Source of the DNA: Bacillota bacterium
GTDB lineage: Bacteria; Bacillota; Desulfotomaculia; Desulfotomaculales; Ammonificaceae
Reading direction: 5' to 3'
Length of the DNA: 32,706 nucleotides
NCBI GenBank assembly: GCA_020063185.1
Contig: JAGUUY010000214.1
Coordinates: forward strand, 1-32,706
Made by a program: the position numbers and the translations under genes. Shown piece by piece: positions 21,255 through 29,302 of the stretch. The notes under the pieces were generated by a model. The model was given only the letters and a program-made list of their open reading frames with translations. It did no database searches and had not been told where the DNA came from. Each line of letters begins with the position of its first letter. The stretch's first letter is position 1.

Positions 21255-21440
21255 ATTCCCTCCGCTGGAATTATCCAGTTCAGGTTCCAAGGGTAAAACC
21301 GGACATACTGAGGTGTAATCAGGAGTCTGGTTTTTCTCAGCCCGGCACTTGGTTATCGCGCGCACACCAGGTTGAGCGGACTTCCAAACGCGGCGTCGGA
21401 AGACGCAACGAAAATCCGGGTGCCGGACACCCCTATGGGG
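21255..21440 (-). promoter_or_regulatory. TPP riboswitch (THI element) upstream of thiE-thiC
   Basis: Minus strand: AGGGGTGTCCGGCAC ... GTGCCGGGCTGAGAAAAACCAGAC ... ACCCTTGGAACCTGAACTGGATAATTCCAGCGGAGGGA; conserved CTGAGA and ACCTGAACTGGATAATTCCAGCG. Confidence 0.93.
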
Positions 21441-21487
21441 TAAAAGTACATATTCATCTTTGGCGGAAAACGTTTAAATCAATACTT

Positions 21488-21892
21488 TCAACCCATCGCG
21501 GCGGCGCTCGGCGTATCAACTTCACTTTTGCCGCTCACGACATCTTGTAGAATGTTCCTGATGGCCGCCATGTCGAAAGGTTTGCCCAACAACGCCAGGG
21601 CTCCTTCTTTGAAGGCCCTGGTCACAGAGTCGACCTCCGGGCAGGCGGTCATCATCACTACCTTCGTTTCCGGAGTAATCCCGCGAAGCTCCCTTAGGGC
21701 GCCGAAACCATCCAATACCGGCATTTTGACGTCAAGAAAGACTATGTCCAGTCGAGACATGCAGGCGATTTTTACCGCCTCGCGACCGTTTGCGGCAAGC
21801 ACGGTAGTGTGTCCTTCGTTAAGAAGGAAGGCATTCAAAATATCCAGGATTTCAGGATCGTCGTCAACGACCATTATTCTAAGCTTTTCCAT
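21488..21892 (-). CDS. Stand-alone CheY-like response regulator receiver
   Basis: MVVDDDPEILDILNAFL, DIVFLDVKMPVLDGFGALRELR, KVVMMTA, LGKPFDM. Confidence 0.93.
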   Translation of the reverse strand: MEKLRIMVVDDDPEILDILNAFLLNEGHTTVLAANGREAVKIACMSRLDIVFLDVKMPVLDGFGALRELRGITPETKVVMMTACPEVDSVTRAFKEGALALLGKPFDMAAIRNILQDVVSGKSEVDTPSAAAMG

Positions 21893-21999
21893 CAGTTTGT
21901 ATCAATCCCCGATACAGAATTAGCGGCATTAGACATGATTTGCGCTGGTAAGCAATATTAAATCCGATTCGGTGCGATGACGGATAATCCTGCCGGAAA

Positions 22000-22737
22000 T
22001 CAAATTTTCTTGGTGCAGTCGCAAGTAATACTGGCTGCAGTTAACGCCGAAAACAGCTTCAGGAACAAAGGCGCCTTTTCCCACATCCCTTCGGGGTGAA
22101 ATTGAACACCGACGGCAAAGGCATGAGCGGGCGATTCAACAGCTTCTATTACGCCGTCCAGTGATCTGGCCGCAATAGTAAATCCGGGCGCAACGCGGCC
22201 GACGGCCTGGTGGTGAAAAGTATTGACCCGTAACCGGCGGACGCCGAAAATCGCGGCCAACTGCGAATCCGGAGTGATATCAATCAGGTGGGTTGCGTAC
22301 CAGCGGGGGGCGTTTTGAGTATGCTGCAAAGGCTGGCGCACCGCGAAGGAAACGTCCTGGAAAACAGTCCCGCCTGCAGCGACGTTCAGCACCTGCATCC
22401 CGCGGCAGATACCAAGGATGGGAATATGCCGCTCCAGGGCAACCCGGGCGAGGTAGAGTTCATAAGCGTCCCGGCGGGGGCTGATAGTTTTCGTGCAGGG
22501 CAATGCCTCCTCACCAAAAAATACCGGGTCAAGGTCACCGCCGCCCGAAAGCAGCAAAGCGTTAATATTTTGCAGGCTTACGATCGCCGACTCCGGGGGC
22601 AGCGGGGGAAGGATAACCGGTATTCCTCCTGCCCGGTCCACCGCGTCCACGTAGCAACGGCTGAGGCAAAATTGCTCTTCTTCTTCATGAAAAGCAGACG
22701 TGATCCCGATTACGGGTCGCATAGCACTACCTTCCAT
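22000..22737 (-). CDS. Gamma-glutamyl-gamma-aminobutyrate hydrolase-family class I amidotransferase (peptidase C26)
   Basis: RPVIGITSAFHEEE, LLLSGGGDLDPVFFGEE, PILGICRGMQVLNVAAGGTVFQD, VGVQFHPEGM. Confidence 0.92.
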   Translation of the reverse strand: MEGSAMRPVIGITSAFHEEEEQFCLSRCYVDAVDRAGGIPVILPPLPPESAIVSLQNINALLLSGGGDLDPVFFGEEALPCTKTISPRRDAYELYLARVALERHIPILGICRGMQVLNVAAGGTVFQDVSFAVRQPLQHTQNAPRWYATHLIDITPDSQLAAIFGVRRLRVNTFHHQAVGRVAPGFTIAARSLDGVIEAVESPAHAFAVGVQFHPEGMWEKAPLFLKLFSALTAASITCDCTKKI

Positions 22738-22828
22738 CCCAGATTAAGGCCTCCGTATCCGCCGCATACGAAAGTCAGGGACGACCGGCGGCCGCCCCTG
22801 ATAAGGGTTGTATTGCTGATGGCGCAGG

Positions 22829-23320
22829 TTATCGGTCTTTAACTCTTTCCGCGCCCCTGACAAGAGCGACCTTGCCGGTGCGGACCATCTCCAGAATGCC
22901 GTGTTCATTTAAGACGGCGCACAAGGCGTCAATTTTTTCTTCGTCGCCGGTCATCTCCACTACCATCGTCTCTTTACCTACATCTACGATATGCGCCCGG
23001 AAGATTTCTACGATATCCAAAATATCCGAGCGCTGTGAGGGGTCGGCTTTAACCTTGATCAGAGCAAGTTCGCGTTCAATCACGTTGTTTTCGAGGTGCT
23101 CGACTTTCAGGATGTCAATCAGCTTCGACACCTGTTTTACCACCTGGTCGATAACCCGGTCATCTCCCTGGACGACCAGGGTGAGACGGGATACGCTGGG
23201 CTCCTCCGTATGGCCGGCGGTAATACTTTCGATGTTAAAAGCACGCCGGCTTAAGAGACCTGAAATTCGCGCCAGCACCCCCGGTTTGTTGAGCGCCAGT
23301 ACCGCCAGGGTGTGTTTCAA
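22829..23320 (-). CDS. ilvN: Acetolactate synthase small (regulatory) subunit
   Basis: MKHTLAVLALNKPGVLARISGLLSRRAFNIESITAGHTEEPSVSRLTLVV: ACT domain of IlvN/IlvH; SD AGGAGGTG. Confidence 0.95.
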   Translation of the reverse strand: MKHTLAVLALNKPGVLARISGLLSRRAFNIESITAGHTEEPSVSRLTLVVQGDDRVIDQVVKQVSKLIDILKVEHLENNVIERELALIKVKADPSQRSDILDIVEIFRAHIVDVGKETMVVEMTGDEEKIDALCAVLNEHGILEMVRTGKVALVRGAERVKDR

Positions 23321-23479
23321 AGCGCAGCACCTCCTTAAAATAGTTCGAAGTTAGGCTAAAAAAGAACTGACTTTCAGGTCGGTTCGAGGTTCTTATTTTA
23401 CCTTATATTGATGGCCCGGCACTCAGCGCAGCATTCGAACTTTGAAAGAGACACCTGAGTGCCGGCCTTGAGGGACTCC

Positions 23480-24817
23480 CTAAAACTTCGTCAGGTACTC
23501 GGTGATCTCCCAGTCGTGGACCGTCGTCCGGTAACGGTCCCACTCGATTCTTTTGGCGGTAATGAACCGTTGAAATACATGTTCTCCCAATGCGTGGCGC
23601 ATTACCGGGTCACGTTCGAGTTCCGCGACGGCGTCATACAAATTGGAGGGCAAGGTATCTATCCCTTGTTCGCGGCGTTCGGCTTCACTCATTTCGTAAA
23701 TGTTCTGATCGCAGGGGGCTGGGGGTTCAATACCCTGTTCAATTCCCTCCAGACCCGCCTGCAGGCAGGCGGCCAGGGTGAGGTACGGGTTGCATGAAGG
23801 GTCCGGGCTCCGCAGTTCCAGGCGCGTGGACATGCCCCTTTTCGCCGGCACTCTAATGAGCGGACTCCGGTTACGGCAAGACCAGGCGATATAGACGGGG
23901 GCCTCGTATCCGGGGACAAGCCGCTTGTAGGAGTTGACGGTCTGGTTGGCCAGGGCCGTAATCGCCTTGATGTGTTTCAAAAGCCCACCCATAAAGTGGT
24001 AGGCCGTTTTACTTAGCTGCAGCGGTCCGTCAGGCTGATAAAAAGCGTTCTCCCCGTTTTTCATCAGTGAAAGGTTGGTATGCATCCCCGAACCGTTAAT
24101 CCCGAACACCGGTTTCGGCATAAAAGTGGCGTGCAAGCCGTGCTTTTGGGCGAGCGCCCGCACCACGAACTTGAAAGTCACGATTTTATCCGCGGTGTCC
24201 AGGGCGTCGGAGTATTTAAAGTCGATTTCATGCTGGCCCGGCGCCACCTCGTGGTGGGAAGCCTCGATTTCGAAGCCGAGTTTCTCCAACGTGAGTATGA
24301 TATCCCGCCGCGCTTCCTCGCCGAGGTCGACGGGGGCGAGGTCAAAATACCCGGCGCGGTCGTGCGTTCTGGTGGTCGGGCGGCCGTCGGCGTCCACGAG
24401 AAACAGGAAGAACTCGGCCTCCGGACCCGCGTGCATGGTATACCCTTGCTGTGCGGCGAGTCCGGTCGCCCGGCGCAGGATGTAGCGCGGGTCGCCGGCG
24501 AAGGGAGTGCCGTCCGGGTTGTAAATGTCACAGATGAGCCGCGCCACAGCGCCTCTCTCCGAGGAACGCCACGGAAAAATTACGAAGGTATTGGGATCGG
24601 GACGCAGGTACATGTCCGATTCCTCAATTCTTACAAAGCCCTCAATCGAAGAACCGTCAAACATGAGCTCACCCGCCAGGGCCTTATCGAGCTGGTCGAT
24701 AGGGATGGCCACGTTTTTTAACACGCCAAAAATGTCGGTGAACTGGAGGCGGATGAATTTTACGCCCTCATCGCGGGCGGCTAAAATAACGTCTTCTTTT
24801 AAAACTTGTTCCTTCAC
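23480..24817 (-). CDS. glnA: Glutamine synthetase type I
   Basis: [103 protein letters not shown]; catalytic residues intact. Confidence 0.97.
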   Translation of the reverse strand: MKEQVLKEDVILAARDEGVKFIRLQFTDIFGVLKNVAIPIDQLDKALAGELMFDGSSIEGFVRIEESDMYLRPDPNTFVIFPWRSSERGAVARLICDIYNPDGTPFAGDPRYILRRATGLAAQQGYTMHAGPEAEFFLFLVDADGRPTTRTHDRAGYFDLAPVDLGEEARRDIILTLEKLGFEIEASHHEVAPGQHEIDFKYSDALDTADKIVTFKFVVRALAQKHGLHATFMPKPVFGINGSGMHTNLSLMKNGENAFYQPDGPLQLSKTAYHFMGGLLKHIKAITALANQTVNSYKRLVPGYEAPVYIAWSCRNRSPLIRVPAKRGMSTRLELRSPDPSCNPYLTLAACLQAGLEGIEQGIEPPAPCDQNIYEMSEAERREQGIDTLPSNLYDAVAELERDPVMRHALGEHVFQRFITAKRIEWDRYRTTVHDWEITEYLTKF

Positions 24818-24994
24818 TTATTCACCTTCCTACCGATTTTTAATTCGATCATCGTGTAGTCGAAAAAAATATAACACGACTGAATTGCCCAAGACAATAG
24901 ATTTGACAAAAGCCGGACAACGAAAATGGGTACGCCGCAACGCCGGCATACTACCGACAGCTTCCGTAGTCATAAACGATTCTGTACGTCGGTT

Positions 24995-25072
24995 CACCGA
25001 TACGGTGGTACCCCGGTGGCAAGCCGGGAAGGCTCCTGCTTTCGGGCCAGGTTTCGTATCACTCCTTTCGGA
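24995..25072. other. Multi-hairpin intergenic sequence (possible structured RNA, unassigned)
   Basis: CACCG-ATA-CGGTG, CCCGG..CCGGG, CCTG..CAGG, TCC-TTTC-GGA, and long-range GATACG (24999-25004)/CGTATC (25055-25060). Confidence 0.35.
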
Positions 25073-25104
25073 TAAAAGGTCCGGTAAGTCTGTATAAACA
25101 AAGA

Positions 25105-25132
25105 GCCTCCGCAGTTCTTAACTGCCAGAGGC
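25105..25132 (-). other. Hairpin downstream of gltB-domain-2 gene
   Basis: GCCTC/GAGGC outer and GCAGTT-CTT-AACTGC inner stem. Confidence 0.6.
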
Positions 25133-25147
25133 GTCTTTGCCGCTTAT

Positions 25148-25168
25148 AAAAAGGTACAACGCTGTACC
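25148..25168 (-). terminator. Intrinsic terminator downstream of the GltB-domain-2 gene
   Basis: Minus strand GGTACA-GCGT-TGTACC followed by TTTTTAT. Confidence 0.7.
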
Positions 25169-25249
25169 CGTTTATATAGAGACCATTCAGCCTACCTCTT
25201 ACCGGTCAGGCTTCGGTCTTGTTTTGGATACATAAATTCACGCCTGAAA

Positions 25250-26839
25250 TTACCCGAGAATGAGCTCCACCTCTTCGGCGTCAACGTCCATTATATACCT
25301 TACGCCGGAAATTTCGGCCGCCTCGCGGGTAAGCGCCGCAACGTCGTCACGGTCGATGAGGTCCAGCCTGAACTTACGCGCGCCGCACATCAGTTGGCGC
25401 ATCCCCTGGGCAAGCCGCTGGAAATACGTGTAAACACCGACGGCGCCTATCGGCAGGCGCTTCAGGTCGTCGCCCAAAATCTTCTTAAGTTCGGTGGCGC
25501 CGATGAACACCTGGTCCACAGTGTCGCCGTACTTCTGGTATTCCGCGGCGACCTTTCCTTCTTTCAGCGCTTCACCTACGGTTTTGCCGACCATTGCGGC
25601 GGCAAGGGGAGCGCGGGCCAGCCCGACCGCTTTCATGTAAGGAGCGCCGATGGCGATGGCTTTAAAAACGTGGTCCTCCAGGCTGAAACCTCCGGCCATA
25701 GCCAGGGGCGGGAGGTACCTTCCCTTCTTTGCCAGGGTGTCCATGTAATTGGCGAGGAGGGCGTGAAGATAAAGTGTCGGTACGCCCCACTCGTTCATCA
25801 TCCGCCAGGGGCTCATCCCGGTGCCGCCGCCGGCGCCGTCAACCATAAGCAGGTCGAGCTTTGCGTCGGACGCGTATTTCACCGCACGCGCCAAATCGGC
25901 GGGACGGTAGGCGCCGGTTTTCAGGAAAATGTACTTTGCGCCCGCCCGGCGGAGTTCTTCCACGCGTTTCATAAAGGACTCCTGTTCCACCATCCCGATG
26001 CGGGAGTGCCGCTCGAACTCTTTAAAGGCGCCGGCTTCGAAAGCTGCCTGCACGGCGGGATCCTGGGGGTCGGGCAACACGATGTAGCCGCGGCTTTTAA
26101 GCTGCAGGGCGCGTTTGAGGGTGTTGAGTTTGACCTCACCGCCGATGTCTTTCGCGCCTTGTCCCCATTTCAGCTCTACCGTGGTGACGCCGAACTTATC
26201 GATAACCCACTCCTGGACGCCGAGCCGCGTGTCTTCGACGTTTGCCTGAACCGCGACGAAGCCCTCGCCGTTCGACCAATTTGTGTAGGATTTTATCCGG
26301 TCTTCCATGGCCGGTGATTTGACGATCCGGCCTTTTTTAATCTCCGCTTTCGGGTCCATGGCACAGACGTTTTCACCAATAATAATGCCTATTCCGGAAA
26401 TGGCGGCCCCGGCGGCCAGGTGACTCCAGTTATTGGCCGCTATGTTTGTGGACCCCATAGCAGCGATAACAATCGGGTAACGCAGTTTTAGACTACCGTC
26501 GGACCCGACGGCGCTTTGCAGGTCCACCACCGGGAAAATCGCCTTGTCCGGGTCGGGGTCGACACCGTGAGCGCCGACCGCAGTTCCCATAATGCTGAAG
26601 TGTGAATAGTCCACCGGATACTTCTTTTGCGACGCGGAAGTGGTTTTCCCGAAAGGCTGCGGGTAGAGCACCTCTTTGCCGCGAATCGCGGAGCGCCCGA
26701 CTTCGCACAGTCCGGGGCAGCCGTCTAAACATGTGACGCACATACCGCTCGCGGAACTCTGAGTGTGTGTACGCAGCTTGGTTAACGTGGCTGCGGAAGC
26801 GTTGATACCGAGACTATACATTGCTCCATCATCCTCCAA
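25250..26839 (-). CDS. Glutamate synthase FMN-domain protein (GltB domain 2, archaeal-type) with N-terminal Cys cluster
   Basis: CVTCLDGCPGLCEVGRSAIRGKEVLYPQPFG, GQGAKDIGGEVKLN, KYIFLKTGAYRPADLARAVKYASDAKLDLLMVDGAGGGTGMSPWRMMNEWGVPTLYLHALL. Likely start at MYSLGIN (internal ATG). Confidence 0.9.
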   Translation of the reverse strand: MEDDGAMYSLGINASAATLTKLRTHTQSSASGMCVTCLDGCPGLCEVGRSAIRGKEVLYPQPFGKTTSASQKKYPVDYSHFSIMGTAVGAHGVDPDPDKAIFPVVDLQSAVGSDGSLKLRYPIVIAAMGSTNIAANNWSHLAAGAAISGIGIIIGENVCAMDPKAEIKKGRIVKSPAMEDRIKSYTNWSNGEGFVAVQANVEDTRLGVQEWVIDKFGVTTVELKWGQGAKDIGGEVKLNTLKRALQLKSRGYIVLPDPQDPAVQAAFEAGAFKEFERHSRIGMVEQESFMKRVEELRRAGAKYIFLKTGAYRPADLARAVKYASDAKLDLLMVDGAGGGTGMSPWRMMNEWGVPTLYLHALLANYMDTLAKKGRYLPPLAMAGGFSLEDHVFKAIAIGAPYMKAVGLARAPLAAAMVGKTVGEALKEGKVAAEYQKYGDTVDQVFIGATELKKILGDDLKRLPIGAVGVYTYFQRLAQGMRQLMCGARKFRLDLIDRDDVAALTREAAEISGVRYIMDVDAEEVELILG

Positions 26840-27014
26840 AACATCAAATAATCAAGCGATTAGTTCTTTATCTCTTAATTAAATCGGTTACCAATACCTG
26901 TTCTGATACAGCTTTAAATTTTGTCGGCTCCGTTTGCTTCTTGCCTCTGATCCTGGAGTTTAGTTCCCACTTGCTTAATCATCCAACTTCTAACCTCTTG
27001 CATCCAACCTCTAT

Positions 27015-28328
27015 TCATGGTAGGTAACGCTCAATTTCCCAAGGGTGAATCTCCGCCAGAAAGCTGTTCCACTCCCTTTCTTTTTGTTGAATGTAAAGCC
27101 CGTGTATTAATTCCCCCAGGGAAGCCTGCGCCCAGGCGTCGCCTTTCAGCGCTTCTATGGCCGCCCCAAGGTGCCGGGGAAGACTCTCCCGGGACTGCCG
27201 CCGGTCATCGCTCGACGGCTCGTCAACCACAAGCACGCCGCGGTCCAAAGCTTCGGAAACGGCTTCCATGCCGGCTTTGAGAAGCAGTGACAAAACCAGG
27301 TAGGGATTACTCGTGGCATCAGGAATCCAGTACTCAAGCGCGAGACCGTCTCCGGTGACCGCGGCCGCCAGCATGCCGGTTCTGTCATCCAGTGACAATC
27401 CGGCGTAGACCGGTGCAAGCCTGTCGTTAAGGTAAAGCCGTTTATAAGACATTACCGAGGGGCAGCTCAAAGCGGTTAAACTACCGGCGCGTCTTATGAT
27501 ACCCCCGGCAAAGGCGCGTGCGGTACCGCTCAGGCCCCATAAGTCATTCTCGTCAACAAAAAGGTTGCGGTCCTCTTCTCTAAGGGTAAGGAACAACGAA
27601 ATCCCCGCGCCGGGGTGTTCCTTAAAAGGTTTTGGTATAAACGACGCATACAGGCCATGACGTTGGGCGACGGATTGGATGACGAACTTGGAAGTGACGA
27701 TCTTGTCGGCCATTGCGGCCATAACGTCAGTTTTCAGGCAGATACGGTTCTTACCGGGTGCGCCGCCGTGGTGCGAGAAGGACACTTCGATGCCCATTTC
27801 ATCAAGGGTGTTGACCATGTCGCGCCGGGCGTTTTCCCCCATGTCCAGAGGTGTAAGGTCGCACAACCCCGCGTAATCCTGCGGCGTCAGAATCGGCCGG
27901 CCGCGTTCGTTAACGTGGAAAAGAAAGAAGTCGATCGCTGCGCCGACGGCCAGTTGTTGCGGCGTCCCGGTTTCGGCCGCCAGTTCCGCCAGCAGCCCGC
28001 GCGAGCAGCCCTTGAAAACCGCCCCCGTTCTGGTATAACCGTTACAGATCAATCTCGCCACAGCGCCGTCCCGCGGGCGCCAGGGAAACAGAATGAAAGT
28101 ATTATGGTCGGGCCGCAGGTAGACCTTTTCCTGCATCTCCGGCAAGCCGAAGACGGAACCGTCTACGACCACCTGGTCGGAGAGTACCCTGTCAAGTTCG
28201 GTTACCGGCAAGGCAAAATTTTTGAAGCGTCCAAAAACATCGGTAAACTGCAGCCTCAAGAAACGGACGTGGTGCTCCTGCACAAGTTCCCTGATGTCGG
28301 CTGAATAAGGCAATTTATACACCCCCAT
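27015..28328 (-). CDS. Glutamine synthetase-like protein with degenerate active site
   Basis: End-to-end similarity to the neighbouring GlnA (FLRLQFTDVFGRFKNFALPV..., [25 protein letters not shown]..., MSYKRLYLNDRLAPVYAGLS...) but catalytic residues replaced. ATG 28328 per ORF track; TTG 28313 with GGGGGTG upstream is an alternative start. Confidence 0.9.
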   Translation of the reverse strand: MGVYKLPYSADIRELVQEHHVRFLRLQFTDVFGRFKNFALPVTELDRVLSDQVVVDGSVFGLPEMQEKVYLRPDHNTFILFPWRPRDGAVARLICNGYTRTGAVFKGCSRGLLAELAAETGTPQQLAVGAAIDFFLFHVNERGRPILTPQDYAGLCDLTPLDMGENARRDMVNTLDEMGIEVSFSHHGGAPGKNRICLKTDVMAAMADKIVTSKFVIQSVAQRHGLYASFIPKPFKEHPGAGISLFLTLREEDRNLFVDENDLWGLSGTARAFAGGIIRRAGSLTALSCPSVMSYKRLYLNDRLAPVYAGLSLDDRTGMLAAAVTGDGLALEYWIPDATSNPYLVLSLLLKAGMEAVSEALDRGVLVVDEPSSDDRRQSRESLPRHLGAAIEALKGDAWAQASLGELIHGLYIQQKEREWNSFLAEIHPWEIERYLP

Positions 28329-28332
28329 CTAC

Positions 28333-28378
28333 AAAAAAACCCCTCCAGAGTTTCAGCATAAACCGAAACTCAGAGGGG
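28333..28378 (-). terminator. Intrinsic terminator immediately upstream of GS-like ORF (leader attenuator)
   Basis: Minus strand CCCCTCTGAGTTTCGGTTTATGCTGAAACTCTGGAGGGG then TTTTTTT. Confidence 0.88.
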
Positions 28379-28403
28379 ACGTCATTGCCCCAAAGCTATT
28401 TGG
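28375..28403 (-). promoter_or_regulatory. Candidate ANTAR dual-hexaloop antiterminator RNA
   Basis: Minus strand P1 CCAA-AUAGCU-UUGG then P2 GG(GG)C-AAUGAC-G(U)CCCC; both hexaloops have A1 and G4; P2 shares CCCC with the terminator 5' arm. Confidence 0.75.
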
Positions 28404-28441
28404 CGTAACCCGGTTAGATTCGAATCAATCCAACTAAAAAT

Positions 28442-28469
28442 ATTATAAACGGTGATGAACCAAAATCAA
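28442..28469 (-). promoter_or_regulatory. Predicted sigma-A promoter for the GS-like leader
   Basis: Minus strand TTGATT - 16 nt - TATAAT. Confidence 0.6.
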
Positions 28470-28492
28470 GCCGTTAGTCGAAAAAGTTTTAC

Positions 28493-29077
28493 TTAATTCT
28501 TCCCGAAAGACGCAATTATCTCCTTGGCAACCTTCGCCATCGGCTGTCTCCGGTTCATGCTCAGGTGCCGGATGTAACCGTAGGCTTCCCGTTCGGTCAT
28601 TCCTTTTTTTTCTTCGAGCAGACCGCGGGCCTGCTCTACGAGTCGCCGCTCCTGCAGGGTTTTTTGCAGTTTTATGTTTTCCCGCTCGATTGCCGTAAGA
28701 CGCTGGAAGTTCGCCACGGCTACCTCTACCGCTACAGCGACGTGATTTTCGTCGAAGGGCGGCTGGAGATAGGCCAGGACCCAGCCCTTTTTCGCATATT
28801 CAAGAATCGACGTTTCGCTCCGGGAATAGATGACCACGGCCATTAGCCTGTGGTCCTCTAAAATTTGGGCCGCACCGGCTCCCCCGTAATCGGGGAGAGA
28901 AGCGTCGATGATAAACACGTCCGGGTGGATCTCAAAAGCAAGGCGCAAAGCCGCGCGGGCTTCAGTGGCTACCGCCACCACGTTGTGCCCGAGGCGCATA
29001 AGAATATCACGTAGATGGACCCGCTCCGAGGGTTCCGCGATGGCAAGCAAAACCCGGTACCCGTACATGCGACTCAC
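28493..29077 (-). CDS. Receiver-ANTAR response regulator (RNA antiterminator)
   Basis: YRVLLAIAEPSERVHLRDILMRLGHNVVAVATEARAAL... receiver-like; C-terminal ANTAR LQERRLVEQARGLLEEKKGMTEREAYGYIRHLSMNRRQPMAKVAKEII. GTG 29077 with GGGAAGG SD preferred over ORF-track 29128. Confidence 0.93.
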   Translation of the reverse strand: MSRMYGYRVLLAIAEPSERVHLRDILMRLGHNVVAVATEARAALRLAFEIHPDVFIIDASLPDYGGAGAAQILEDHRLMAVVIYSRSETSILEYAKKGWVLAYLQPPFDENHVAVAVEVAVANFQRLTAIERENIKLQKTLQERRLVEQARGLLEEKKGMTEREAYGYIRHLSMNRRQPMAKVAKEIIASFGKN

Positions 29078-29302
29078 TAACCTTCCCAGTCCCCATTTTA
29101 ACACAAGTGAGAAATTATAGTTAATCAAATGACCGTGCGTACGGTGGTCCCGGGGTTAACGGCGGGGCATGTGTCGAAACCCGTGCCGCTCCTGCGGCTA
29201 TGCAGCGGTTATGGCTTATGTTATGCTCAAAGCGACCGGCTGTCTTGCACCTGGCTTACATACCCTCGGCAGCAGGACGGCTCAGAAAGCAGGGATTGAA
29301 TT

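Noticed and set aside
25003-25012. T-box (GGTGGTACC on plus strand)
   Set aside because: The match is short, no specifier stem or downstream plus-strand aminoacyl/biosynthetic gene, and flanking sequence does not fit the antiterminator bulge.
24995-25072. c-di-GMP-I (GEMM) riboswitch
   Set aside because: GAAA loop and ACGAAACC are reminiscent, but the upstream CAAACC strand and the 3' GGGTTACCG element do not match.
24525-25097. 190-aa plus-strand ORF spanning the glnA start and spacer
   Set aside because: Overlaps glnA antisense; composition not protein-like and no RBS.
25394-26317. 307-aa plus-strand ORF over the GltB-domain gene
   Set aside because: Antisense shadow in GC-rich coding DNA.
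28417-28438. GTTGGATT-GATTCG-AATCTAAC hairpin as the first ANTAR hexaloop
   Set aside because: It is a good 6-nt-loop stem in the same leader, but the loop lacks A1/G4; the CCAA-AUAGCU-UUGG and GGGGC-AAUGAC-GUCCCC pair fits better.
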